A stretch of DNA of 64,000 nucleotides from UBA1227 sp045599345 (GTDB taxonomy: Bacteria > Bacillota > Clostridia > Oscillospirales > Acutalibacteraceae). Positions 26,398 to 34,317 of this stretch are shown piece by piece; positions within the stretch are counted from its first letter, which is position 1, and each line of letters starts with the position of its first letter. The position numbers and the translations under genes are program-made. The stretch covers positions 33,254 to 97,253 of the forward strand of contig JAZRVV010000031.1 of assembly GCA_045599345.1 (NCBI GenBank), written 5' to 3'. The notes beneath the pieces are model-generated. The model was not told where the DNA came from and did not search any database. It was given only the letters and a program-made list of their open reading frames with translations.

Positions 26398-28952
26398 TGA
26401 TTTACGGTTCAATGATTCCTACCTCTCTTATGCCAGATACACTCTACTACGTACTCAGTGCAGTATTAGTACTCGGTGTACTTGCTGGCATCTACCTTAT
26501 GAGCAAAGTGGAAAAGGCTTATAGTGGTAATACAATTTCTGCTGTTTGTATGGCAGCCGCTATTGTACTTACAATGCTTCAGTACAATGTTTTCGGTGCA
26601 GACGTACGCACAGCGCTCATAGTTATTATAGTTGCAATGCTCATCGGCTCTGCTATCGGCGCTTGGATTGCCAAGAAGGTTAAAATGATCCAAATGCCAC
26701 AGACCGTTGCTTTACTTAACGGCTTTGGTGGTGGCGCTTCTGCTTTTGTTGCAGCCCTCACCCTTCTCACTGACAGTGATGCAAACGGCTTCGGTCTCTT
26801 CACTGGTATGCTCGCTCTTGTTGTAGGTATCGTAACCCTTGTTGGTTCACTTGTTGCTGCTGCAAAGCTCCAGGGCATGATGAAATCAAAGCCTGTTGTC
26901 CTTCCTGGACACAGCCCACTTACAATGATTTCACTCTTTGGCTCACTTGCACTTTGCGTAGTTGCAATCTTCCTTCCAAAGAGCATCGTAATTTGGGTAG
27001 TAGTTGGACTAATACTCGCTCTTGCATTCGGTCTCCTCTTCTCTATCAGAGTTGGTGGCGCCGACATGCCAATCACAATCTCACTTCTCAACTCCTTCTC
27101 AGGTGTTGCTGGTTCAATCGCAGGTCTTGCAATCGGTGACGTGCTCCTTGTTGCTGTTGGCGGTATCGTCGGCGCGTCAGGACTTATCCTCACACAGATT
27201 ATGTGCCGTGCAATGAACAGAAGCCTCCTCGACATCCTTCTTGGCAAGACATCAGCTGGTGCCGCTAAAAAGACTGAGGCACCAAAGGCTGAAGCTAAAA
27301 TTGAGGAAAAGAAGGAAGAAGTTGAGGCTCCAGTAGTTTCAAAGCCATCTGTTGGTTCTCTCCTTCGCGATGCAAAGGACGTAATCATCATCCCTGGATA
27401 CGGCATGGCCCTTGCACAGGCACAGGCTAACGTTAAGCAGCTTGCTGACAAGCTCACAGCAAACGGTGCTAACGTACGTTATGCCATCCACCCTGTTGCA
27501 GGTCGTATGCCTGGTCATATGAACGTTCTCCTCGCTGAGGTTGACGTAGATTACGATCAGCTCTTCGAGATGAAGGCAATTGATGATGACTTTAAGAACG
27601 CTGATCTTGCTATCATCGTTGGTGCAAACGACGTTACAAACCCTGCTGCTAAGGAAGCAGAAGGCACACCAATCTATGGCATGCCAGTACTTTCAGTTGC
27701 TGATTGTAAGAACATCATCATCTGTAACTTTGACTTAAAGCCTGGATACGCTGGTGTTGAGAATCCTCTCTACACTCGCGAGGAAGGCGTTGAGATTTAC
27801 CTTGGCGATGCTAAGGAATCTGTTTCAAAGCTTATCACTGCTATGGATTCAAACGACGAGGCTGCACCAGCAGAGGCAGCAGCTGACGCCCCAGCAGAGG
27901 CAAAGTCAAACGTAGGCGCAACACTTAGAAACGCCAAGGAAGTAATCATCGTTCCTGGCTACGGCATGGCCCTTGCTCAGGCACAGGCTAACGTTAAGCA
28001 GCTTGCTGACAAACTCACAGCAAACGGCGCAAACGTACGTTATGCCATCCACCCTGTTGCAGGTCGTATGCCTGGTCATATGAACGTGCTCCTTGCTGAG
28101 GTTGACGTTGATTACGATCAGCTCTTCGAGATGAAGGCAATTGACGAAGACTTCAAAAACACTGATCTTACTATCGTTGTAGGTGCAAACGACGTTACAA
28201 ACCCTGCTGCTAAGGAAGCAGAAGGCACACCAATTTATGGCATGCCAGTACTTTCAGTTGCTGATTGTAAAAATATCATCATCTGCAACTATGACTTAAA
28301 GCCTGGTTATGCAGGCGTAGAGAATCCTCTCTACACAAGTGACAAGGCTGAAATCTTACTCGGCGATGCTAAGGAGAGCATTATGAAGCTTATTGCTGCC
28401 ATGGACAGCGACGATGCACCTGCTGATGACGCAGCACCAGCGAAAGCTGGTATTGACGTAGCAGCAGTGCTAAAAGAAGCAAAAGATGTAATCATCGTTC
28501 CTGGCTACGGCATGGCCCTTGCTCAGGCACAGGCTAACGTTAAGCAGCTTGCTGACAAACTCACAGCAAACGGCGCAAACGTACGTTATGCTATCCACCC
28601 TGTTGCAGGTCGTATGCCTGGTCATATGAACGTACTCCTCGCTGAGGTTGACGTTGATTACGATCAGCTCTTCGAGATGAAGGCAATTGACGATGACTTT
28701 AAAAATGCTGATCTTGCGATTGTTGTAGGTGCAAACGACGTTACAAACCCAGCTGCTAAGGAAGCAGAAGGCACACCAATCTATGGCATGCCAGTTCTCT
28801 CTGTTGCTGATTGTAAAAATATCATTATCTGCAACTATGACTTAAATCCTGGTTACGCTGGTGTTGAGAATCCTCTCTATACAAGTGACAAAGCTGAGAT
28901 CTTCCTTGGAGACGCCAAGGATAGCATTATGAAGCTTATCGCAATGTTTTAA
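26397..28952 (+). CDS. pntB: NAD(P) transhydrogenase subunit beta with three tandem NADP(H)-binding domains
   Basis: PntB is normally about 460 residues; this one is 851. Residues 1-262 are the usual membrane domain II, with MPQTVALLNGFGGGASA, ADMPITISLLNSFSG and SGLILTQIMCRAMNRS. Then come three complete copies of domain III, at about 320-490, 507-672 and 689-851. Each has the PGYGMALAQAQ nucleotide-binding motif (P at 333, 520 and 699), VAGRMPGHMNVLLAEVDVDYD, GANDVTNPAA and GYAGVENPLY. The linkers are Ala/Pro/Glu/Asp/Lys-rich and 20-50 residues long. No copy has lost a visible motif, so all three may bind NADP(H). The start follows GGGAGG and overlaps pntAB. A strong terminator follows. Confidence 0.95.
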   Translation: MIYGSMIPTSLMPDTLYYVLSAVLVLGVLAGIYLMSKVEKAYSGNTISAVCMAAAIVLTMLQYNVFGADVRTALIVIIVAMLIGSAIGAWIAKKVKMIQMPQTVALLNGFGGGASAFVAALTLLTDSDANGFGLFTGMLALVVGIVTLVGSLVAAAKLQGMMKSKPVVLPGHSPLTMISLFGSLALCVVAIFLPKSIVIWVVVGLILALAFGLLFSIRVGGADMPITISLLNSFSGVAGSIAGLAIGDVLLVAVGGIVGASGLILTQIMCRAMNRSLLDILLGKTSAGAAKKTEAPKAEAKIEEKKEEVEAPVVSKPSVGSLLRDAKDVIIIPGYGMALAQAQANVKQLADKLTANGANVRYAIHPVAGRMPGHMNVLLAEVDVDYDQLFEMKAIDDDFKNADLAIIVGANDVTNPAAKEAEGTPIYGMPVLSVADCKNIIICNFDLKPGYAGVENPLYTREEGVEIYLGDAKESVSKLITAMDSNDEAAPAEAAADAPAEAKSNVGATLRNAKEVIIVPGYGMALAQAQANVKQLADKLTANGANVRYAIHPVAGRMPGHMNVLLAEVDVDYDQLFEMKAIDEDFKNTDLTIVVGANDVTNPAAKEAEGTPIYGMPVLSVADCKNIIICNYDLKPGYAGVENPLYTSDKAEILLGDAKESIMKLIAAMDSDDAPADDAAPAKAGIDVAAVLKEAKDVIIVPGYGMALAQAQANVKQLADKLTANGANVRYAIHPVAGRMPGHMNVLLAEVDVDYDQLFEMKAIDDDFKNADLAIVVGANDVTNPAAKEAEGTPIYGMPVLSVADCKNIIICNYDLNPGYAGVENPLYTSDKAEIFLGDAKDSIMKLIAMF
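27357..28952 (+). repeat. Three in-frame tandem repeats encoding PntB domain III
   Basis: The repeat units begin near 27357, 27930 and 28470 and are about 480-500 bp each. The spacing between equivalent codons is 187 and then 182 residues. Copies 2 and 3 are identical at DNA level for about 105 nt from the first domain codons (27942 and 28488) and differ mostly at synonymous sites beyond. Copy 1 is more diverged. The linkers differ in length and sequence. Confidence 0.95.
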
Positions 28953-28964
28953 GGCATAAAAATG

Positions 28965-28988
28965 GGGCTGACTCTTTCGAGTCAGCCC
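28965..28988 (+). terminator. Bidirectional terminator between pntB and hprK
   Basis: A perfect 10-bp stem (28965-28974 with 28979-28988) and 4-nt loop are followed on the plus strand by TTTATTTTTTT and on the minus strand by CATTTTTATG. It serves pntB and, less strongly, hprK. Confidence 0.9.
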
Positions 28989-29001
28989 TTTATTTTTTTG
29001 C

Positions 29002-29985
29002 TTATTGATGCCAAACATCAAGGTCTGTTGGCTTATTGTCATTCTCCTCATCAAGCATTCCAAGGTTTGAGAGAAGCTCTTTTGCTGAATTATAGCCCAT
29101 CTTCTTCTGACGGTTATTAACTGCTGCTACTTCGATAATAATAGCGATGTTACGACCAGGAGAAACTGGTACTGTGCAAAGAGGAACCTTGACGCCCAAG
29201 ATATCAATTGTTTCCTCATCGATACCCATACGCTCGTACGCCTTGCTCTCGTCCCATGCTTCCAAATCAACAACAAGGTCAATTCTTGAAGTATTCTTAA
29301 CAGACTTCATACCAAAGAGCCTGCGAGCATCTATAATACCAACACCACGAAGCTCGATAAAGTGACGGATGTTGTCAGGTGCAGAACCAACGAGGGTCTT
29401 CTTTGACACCTTTCTAATCTCAACTGAGTCATCAGCTACAAGTCTGTGACCACGATTGATAAGTTCTACTACGTTCTCAGACTTACCAACGCCACTATCG
29501 CCTGTAATGAGTACACCTTCACCATAAACCTCAACCAAAACGCCGTGACGTGACTCACGCTCTGCGAGCTCAACATTGAGGTAAGAAACAAGTGATGAGA
29601 CAGCAAATGATGTCTCGTCATCACTCTTTAATAGAGGTACCTTGTACTTTTCTGCGTAAGGCATGAAAAACGCAATCAAATCAGCCTCAATACTAGTAGA
29701 GAATACTATAGCTAAAGGCTTTTTTGACATAAGCCTGTTGACACATTCCTTCTTGATTTCCTCTCTTGGAAGATCACGCAAATAGTACTGTTCTGAGTTA
29801 CCTATGAACTGAATTCTCTCTGGAGAGAAGTTAACATCGTTACGAGCAAGCATGAGGGCTGGACGAGAAACTTCCATTGCCTGAACAAGAATTTCGTCGG
29901 CATCAGCTGGCATATAAATTTTGGAATAGCCCTCTGATTCTATTACTTTGCTAAGTGGAACTGAGTACTTTGAAATACCTGACAT
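29002..29985 (-). CDS. hprK: HPr kinase/phosphorylase
   Basis: HprK phosphorylates Ser46 of HPr (or Crh) in response to glycolytic intermediates and so sets carbon catabolite repression in Firmicutes. The 327-residue protein has the N-terminal domain, H147 in SRHGVLVEVYGEG, Walker A GDSGVGKS at 162-169, VADDSVEIRK, and the HprK signature ELRGVGIIDARRLFG at 211-225. It is the last gene of a bmp-deoC-deoD-hprK operon, 16 bp behind deoD. That is not its usual neighbourhood (lgt or the murB-rapZ-whiA cluster). Confidence 0.95.
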   Translation of the reverse strand: MSGISKYSVPLSKVIESEGYSKIYMPADADEILVQAMEVSRPALMLARNDVNFSPERIQFIGNSEQYYLRDLPREEIKKECVNRLMSKKPLAIVFSTSIEADLIAFFMPYAEKYKVPLLKSDDETSFAVSSLVSYLNVELAERESRHGVLVEVYGEGVLITGDSGVGKSENVVELINRGHRLVADDSVEIRKVSKKTLVGSAPDNIRHFIELRGVGIIDARRLFGMKSVKNTSRIDLVVDLEAWDESKAYERMGIDEETIDILGVKVPLCTVPVSPGRNIAIIIEVAAVNNRQKKMGYNSAKELLSNLGMLDEENDNKPTDLDVWHQ

Positions 29986-30001
29986 ATAAGTTCCCCTTTC
30001 A

Positions 30002-30736
30002 TTAATATTTTTCTATTTCTACTGCGGTGCCGAGCGCAATTTCCATCATCTGTGTAAATGAATTTTGGCGTGCCTGAGCATCAAGTGCCTCACCAGTTAC
30101 AAGTGAATCAGAGATTGTGCAAATAGCGAGTGCATTTTTACCTGCCTTCTCGGCCTCAAGATAAAGCGCAACAGACTCCATCTCTACTGCAAGCAGTTCG
30201 AAGTCTGATTTTACGCTACCCTCATCACTGTAAAACACTTCTGAAGAATAGATAGTTCCATTTTTCATTGGTGTGCCGAGGTCAACTGCAACTCTATTCG
30301 CAATATCAAGAAGTTTTTTACTTGCATGAGGCACGTAGCCCTTCTCAAAGCCCTCTAATTCAGCAAAATTCGAGTCCGTGAATGATGATTCACCAGCTAC
30401 AATATCTCTTACCTTGACGCTCTCAACCATAGCACCAGCAGAACCAACGCGAATGATATTTTCAACGCCATAGAAATTGAAAAGTTCATGCGAGTATATG
30501 GCTATAGATGGCATACCCATGCCAGACGCCATTACTGATACACGTACACCCTTATAAGTGCCAGTGTAACCTTGAATACCACGAACGTTATTAACAAGAA
30601 CTGGGTTCTCTAAAAAATTCTCAGCAATGAACTTTGAACGGAGTGGGTCTCCTGGCATAAGCACAGTCTTTCCAAAGTCTCCATAAAGCGCACTATTATG
30701 AGGTGTTGGACAATTAGAAGTAACATTATTTGCCAT
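30002..30736 (-). CDS. deoD: Purine-nucleoside phosphorylase, DeoD type
   Basis: DeoD cleaves purine (deoxy)nucleosides with phosphate, releasing base and (deoxy)ribose 1-phosphate. I set the start at the ATG at 30736, 8 nt behind GGGGG and 1 nt after the deoC stop; the longer in-frame ATG lies inside deoC. The product is 244 residues. Landmarks are MPGDPLRSKFIAENFL, the ASGMGMPS motif, RVGSAGAM, LLAVEMESVALY (nucleoside binding) and the Asp in CTISDSLVTGE. The length fits the hexameric family. Confidence 0.94.
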   Translation of the reverse strand: MANNVTSNCPTPHNSALYGDFGKTVLMPGDPLRSKFIAENFLENPVLVNNVRGIQGYTGTYKGVRVSVMASGMGMPSIAIYSHELFNFYGVENIIRVGSAGAMVESVKVRDIVAGESSFTDSNFAELEGFEKGYVPHASKKLLDIANRVAVDLGTPMKNGTIYSSEVFYSDEGSVKSDFELLAVEMESVALYLEAEKAGKNALAICTISDSLVTGEALDAQARQNSFTQMMEIALGTAVEIEKY

Positions 30737-30737
30737 A

Positions 30738-31415
30738 TTAATAGCCCCCATTTGCCTCTTCGTTCTTGACAATCTTTACTATCCTAGAAGTACCAAGCCT
30801 GTCGGCGCCAAGTTCTATGAACTTCTCGGCATCCTCAATTGATGAGATGCCTCCGGCAGCCTTAATCTTGGTGCTTCCCTTTTTGCTCTCTATAACTTCC
30901 TTAAATGTCTTAACATCCTCGAAAGTTGCACCGGCCTTTGAAAAGCCAGTAGATGTTTTAATGAAGTCTGCATTTGACTCATTAACAATCTCTGTTACCT
31001 TGACAATCTCCTCTTTTGTGAGGTCACATGTCTCAACAATGACTTTTAAAAGTTTGCCACAGCAGTGGCCTTTAACGTCATTGATCTCATGGAGAATATC
31101 AACATAGCGCTTGTCCTTCATCCAGCCAAGATTTATTACCATGTCAATTTCATCTGCACCATTCTGTACAGCATCATAAGCCTCCATGCACTTAGAAGCT
31201 GTTGAGTTATAACCATTTGGGAAACCAACAACTGTGCAAACTGGTACTCTCTTGTTGAGATAGTCAGCGCACTGTCTTACATATGACTGTGGAACACAAA
31301 CAGATGCAGTGTGATACTTGAGAGCATCATCACAGATTACTTTGATATCATCCCAAGTAGCAGTAGTTGAAAGAAGTGTATGATCAACCTTTGCAAGGAT
31401 TTCATTTATTTCCAT
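30738..31415 (-). CDS. deoC: Deoxyribose-phosphate aldolase
   Basis: DeoC splits 2-deoxyribose 5-phosphate into glyceraldehyde 3-phosphate and acetaldehyde. The start at 31415 is 9 nt behind AAAGGGG and 1 nt after the bmp stop; earlier in-frame ATGs lie inside the lipoprotein gene. The product is 225 residues. The Schiff-base Lys is K153 in FIKTSTGF, with DEIDMVINLG and KAAGGISS completing the class I aldolase barrel. Together with deoD and deoB it completes a deoxynucleoside catabolic route. Confidence 0.95.
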   Translation of the reverse strand: MEINEILAKVDHTLLSTTATWDDIKVICDDALKYHTASVCVPQSYVRQCADYLNKRVPVCTVVGFPNGYNSTASKCMEAYDAVQNGADEIDMVINLGWMKDKRYVDILHEINDVKGHCCGKLLKVIVETCDLTKEEIVKVTEIVNESNADFIKTSTGFSKAGATFEDVKTFKEVIESKKGSTKIKAAGGISSIEDAEKFIELGADRLGTSRIVKIVKNEEANGGY

Positions 31416-31416
31416 A

Positions 31417-32592
31417 TTAGACATCCCCTTTGTCGTCGATTGTAACATTAGTAGTTGTTGGGAAATCATCGATATTTGAAGAAATAATCAACTTGTCACT
31501 TCGCATATCAGCAATTAATGTATAGTAATCATGAAGTGTGAACTTTCCATCCTCAAACTCTGTTGAGTCTATTGGAAGTTGAGCATAGTTTGCAGTAGGA
31601 TCGGTTGTTGAAACAATACCAAGCGTTGCAATATTACCAGCAAGCGCCTCCCAAAATCCTCCCTTGATTTTATCAAGAGTTGAAGTAACAGTTGCATTAA
31701 GTCCCTTCATAGCGGAAGTTACAATTAGCCCCTCACCGTAAGTAGAATCAACAATTCCCTTTTGGTCAACGTCAACACCAATCATCTTTTTGTTATTAAC
31801 GCTTGCAGCCTTTGCAACAGACTCCCAAATGCCACCGCCACAGGAGAATACTACATCTACTCCCCTTAAATACCAATCGTTCATTATAACTGTAATACGA
31901 TCATCAGCCATAAACTGATTACAATAGCCATAAGTTACTGTAACTTGCTTATCAAGTTCACGTGCCGCATCATCAGCGCCTTGGATATATCCATATCCAT
32001 ATCTTATAACAGCTGGAACTGCCTTGCCACCGATATAACCTAAGTTATCATATCCAAGCATTACAGCAGCATATCCAGCCATATAGCCAGAGAGTTCCTC
32101 GTGATAAATTGCAGAATAGACATTGGACATATCGAGATAGTCCTCTATATTCCAATGGTCTGTATTGTAGTCATACTCCTTGCCATCTCGCTCAAAAGCT
32201 GATGCAAGAATGTCATCCTTGGATACATCGAGCAAAATAAACTTAACATCAGGATACTTCTCAGCAACACGTACTATTGTTGCGCCAAAAGCATTACCCG
32301 GAAGAAGGATTATGTTATAGCCATCTTTCACAGCCTGATCAACTGATGCAACCCTGTGGTCAACATCATCGCCATCTGGATGATAGTAGTTAAACTCTGC
32401 CTTGTTTTCCTCACACCAAGCCTTGGCAGCCTCGTATGTGGTCTGGTTAAATGACTGGTCTGTAATATCGCCCGAGTCAGTTACCATTGCAACACTCATA
32501 TCAAGAGGTTCATCAGGCAGTATTTTGCTATTACAACCTGTCAATGCAAAAACCATTACGAAAATTAATAATAGTGAAATTATTCTTTTCAT
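31417..32592 (-). CDS. BMP-family (PnrA-like) nucleoside-binding lipoprotein
   Basis: The 391-residue protein starts with a lipoprotein signal peptide ending in LTGC (lipid-anchored Cys at residue 20). The mature part is a periplasmic-binding-protein fold of the Bmp/PnrA family, with VTDSGDITDQSFNQ, ILLPGNAFGATIV and FSCGGGIWESVAKAA. Family members bind purine nucleosides for an ABC importer. It heads the operon bmp-deoC-deoD-hprK, consistent with nucleoside uptake followed by catabolism. The ATPase and permease genes expected with it are not in the window. It has a good promoter at 32622-32649. Confidence 0.9.
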   Translation of the reverse strand: MKRIISLLLIFVMVFALTGCNSKILPDEPLDMSVAMVTDSGDITDQSFNQTTYEAAKAWCEENKAEFNYYHPDGDDVDHRVASVDQAVKDGYNIILLPGNAFGATIVRVAEKYPDVKFILLDVSKDDILASAFERDGKEYDYNTDHWNIEDYLDMSNVYSAIYHEELSGYMAGYAAVMLGYDNLGYIGGKAVPAVIRYGYGYIQGADDAARELDKQVTVTYGYCNQFMADDRITVIMNDWYLRGVDVVFSCGGGIWESVAKAASVNNKKMIGVDVDQKGIVDSTYGEGLIVTSAMKGLNATVTSTLDKIKGGFWEALAGNIATLGIVSTTDPTANYAQLPIDSTEFEDGKFTLHDYYTLIADMRSDKLIISSNIDDFPTTTNVTIDDKGDV

Positions 32593-32621
32593 AATTTCCT
32601 CCTATTAAACATACTACCCTA

Positions 32622-32664
32622 ATTATAACATTTACTTTAATTATTTCAATCAAACGTTTATAAT
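32622..32664. promoter_or_regulatory. Divergent promoters for bmp-deoC-deoD-hprK and deoB-cdd-pdp, with a central AAACGTTT palindrome
   Basis: Minus strand: -35 TTGAAA (32644-32649) and -10 TATAAT (32622-32627), 16 bp apart and with a TGT extended -10. Plus strand: -10 TATAAT at 32659-32664 with a weak -35. The perfect palindrome AAACGTTT (32652-32659) touches the plus -10 and sits just upstream of the minus -35. Its core resembles LacI/PurR-family operators, so both operons could be controlled by one nucleoside-responsive repressor. Confidence 0.6.
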
Positions 32665-32681
32665 ATTTAAGAGGTGTTTTT

Positions 32682-33887
32682 ATGGCAAAACGCGTATTTA
32701 TGATTGTACTTGACAGTTTTGGAATCGGTGAGCTACCTGATGCGGCCGATTTTGGCGACGTCGGCGCCAACACTATCAAGGCATGTACTACATCTGAAAA
32801 ATTTAGTGCTGACACGCTCGAAAAGCTCGGTCTTTTCAATATTGACGGGCTTTCTTGGCATACAAGCTTTTCATCCCCTCTCGCATCATTTGGTCGATGC
32901 AAGGAGGCATCGCGTGGCAAGGATACAACCACTGGCCACTGGGAAATCTGTGGATGTATCAGCGAGCAAGCGATGCCAACGTATCCAGACGGGTTCCCGG
33001 CTGAGGTTATGGATGAATTTTCAAAGCGTACCGGCAGAGGCTGGCTTGTAAATAAGCCTTACTCGGGCACGCAAGTAATAAATGAGTATGGTGATGAGCA
33101 TATAAAAACTGGCAAGCTCATCGTATACACATCTGCTGACAGCGTATTCCAAATTGCGGCTCACGAGGACGTAGTCCCAATAGACGAGCTCTATGAGTAT
33201 TGCAAAATCGCACGTGAAATATTACAAGGCGAGCATGCCGTAGGTCGTGTCATCGCACGCCCATTTATCGGAACATCGGGCAATTACACGCGTACGCCAA
33301 AACGTCACGACTTTTCACTCACACCTCCAGGAACACTTCTCAACGTTTTAAAATATTATGGCAAAGATGTTATATCTATAGGAAAAATCAGCGATATTTT
33401 CGCTGGCTCTGGAGTAACAGAAAGTCACCCAACAACCGGCAATACAAACGGCATGGAGACACTTGATGAGATTGTCACACGTGACTTTGACGGTCTCTGC
33501 TTTGCCAACCTTGTTGACTTTGATATGCTTTACGGCCACCGTCGCGACATCGATGGATATGCCGCAGGCATCGCAGAATTCGATGCCTGGCTCAAGGGCT
33601 TTATTGGCAAACTCCGCGACGATGATGTGCTTATTATCACTGCCGATCACGGCTGTGACCCATCATTTGCCAAACACACAGACCACACGCGCGAATATAT
33701 TCCACTTATCTGGTACACCCGCGGTGGTCCTGCAAACAACCTAGGTACAAGGACGACCTATGCCGACATAGGCAAGACAATCGAAGACCTTTTTGGCTTT
33801 GCAACAGACCTTGCAGGTGAAAGTTTTCTCTCTGATGTCACATTCACACCGGACCCACTTGCAAGATTTCATAAACCGATACTATAA
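32682..33887 (+). CDS. deoB: Phosphopentomutase
   Basis: DeoB converts (deoxy)ribose 1-phosphate to the 5-phosphate with Mn2+. The 401-residue protein has the alkaline-phosphatase-superfamily metal sites: VLDSFGIGELPDA near the N-terminus, GKDTTTGHWE (phospho-acceptor Thr region) and TADHGCDP followed by HTDHTREYIPL. The start follows AGAGGTG. It begins an operon with cdd and pyrimidine phosphorylase, divergent from deoC-deoD. Confidence 0.95.
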   Translation: MAKRVFMIVLDSFGIGELPDAADFGDVGANTIKACTTSEKFSADTLEKLGLFNIDGLSWHTSFSSPLASFGRCKEASRGKDTTTGHWEICGCISEQAMPTYPDGFPAEVMDEFSKRTGRGWLVNKPYSGTQVINEYGDEHIKTGKLIVYTSADSVFQIAAHEDVVPIDELYEYCKIAREILQGEHAVGRVIARPFIGTSGNYTRTPKRHDFSLTPPGTLLNVLKYYGKDVISIGKISDIFAGSGVTESHPTTGNTNGMETLDEIVTRDFDGLCFANLVDFDMLYGHRRDIDGYAAGIAEFDAWLKGFIGKLRDDDVLIITADHGCDPSFAKHTDHTREYIPLIWYTRGGPANNLGTRTTYADIGKTIEDLFGFATDLAGESFLSDVTFTPDPLARFHKPIL

Positions 33888-33898
33888 GGAGGATTAAT

Positions 33899-34300
33899 AT
33901 GCTCTCGGGTGAAGAATTATTATTAAAAGCAAAAGAGGCAATGGCTGGCGCCTATGCCCCTTACTCAAACTTCTTTGTTGGTGCTGCAATCCTCTGTAAG
34001 GACGGCAGCGTATATACTGGATGCAATATTGAAAATGCAGCTTTTGGAGCAGGTATCTGTGCAGAGCGCACAGCCCTCTTTAAAGCCGTTTCCGAGGGAC
34101 ACAAGGATTTTGTTGCCATAGCCATTGTAGGTGGCAGGAACGGCGTCATAGAGGACTTTTGCTACCCTTGTGGCATCTGTAGACAAGCTCTTTCAGAATT
34201 TGTTGACATATCTTTTAAATTCTACTTCACAAATGACAAGGGAGATATTATCTCAATGGGTCTTGACGACCTTCTCCCACATGCATTTGATGAATTTTAA
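33899..34300 (+). CDS. cdd: Cytidine deaminase
   Basis: The 133-residue homotetrameric-type enzyme deaminates (deoxy)cytidine to (deoxy)uridine. Zinc ligands are C54 (in CAERTA, with E56 as proton shuttle) and C91 and C94 in PCGICRQ. The GCNIENAAFG substrate segment is intact. The ribosome binding site is AAGGAGG. It feeds uridine to the next gene, pyrimidine-nucleoside phosphorylase. Confidence 0.95.
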   Translation: MLSGEELLLKAKEAMAGAYAPYSNFFVGAAILCKDGSVYTGCNIENAAFGAGICAERTALFKAVSEGHKDFVAIAIVGGRNGVIEDFCYPCGICRQALSEFVDISFKFYFTNDKGDIISMGLDDLLPHAFDEF

Positions 34301-34317
34301 TCGCGAGGTAAAAACAT

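Noticed and set aside
26579..27457. 292-codon open frame antisense to pntB
   Set aside because: It has no ribosome binding site, its residue composition mirrors the transhydrogenase codons, and the plus-strand product is certain.
27357..28952. Assembly artefact as explanation of the triple domain III
   Set aside because: The three copies differ at many positions, their linkers differ in length and sequence, and the frame stays open throughout. A collapsed or expanded repeat would give identical units.
27357..28952. CRISPR array or mobile repeat
   Set aside because: The repeats are about 500 bp, in frame and fully coding. No short direct repeats with unique spacers occur anywhere in the window.
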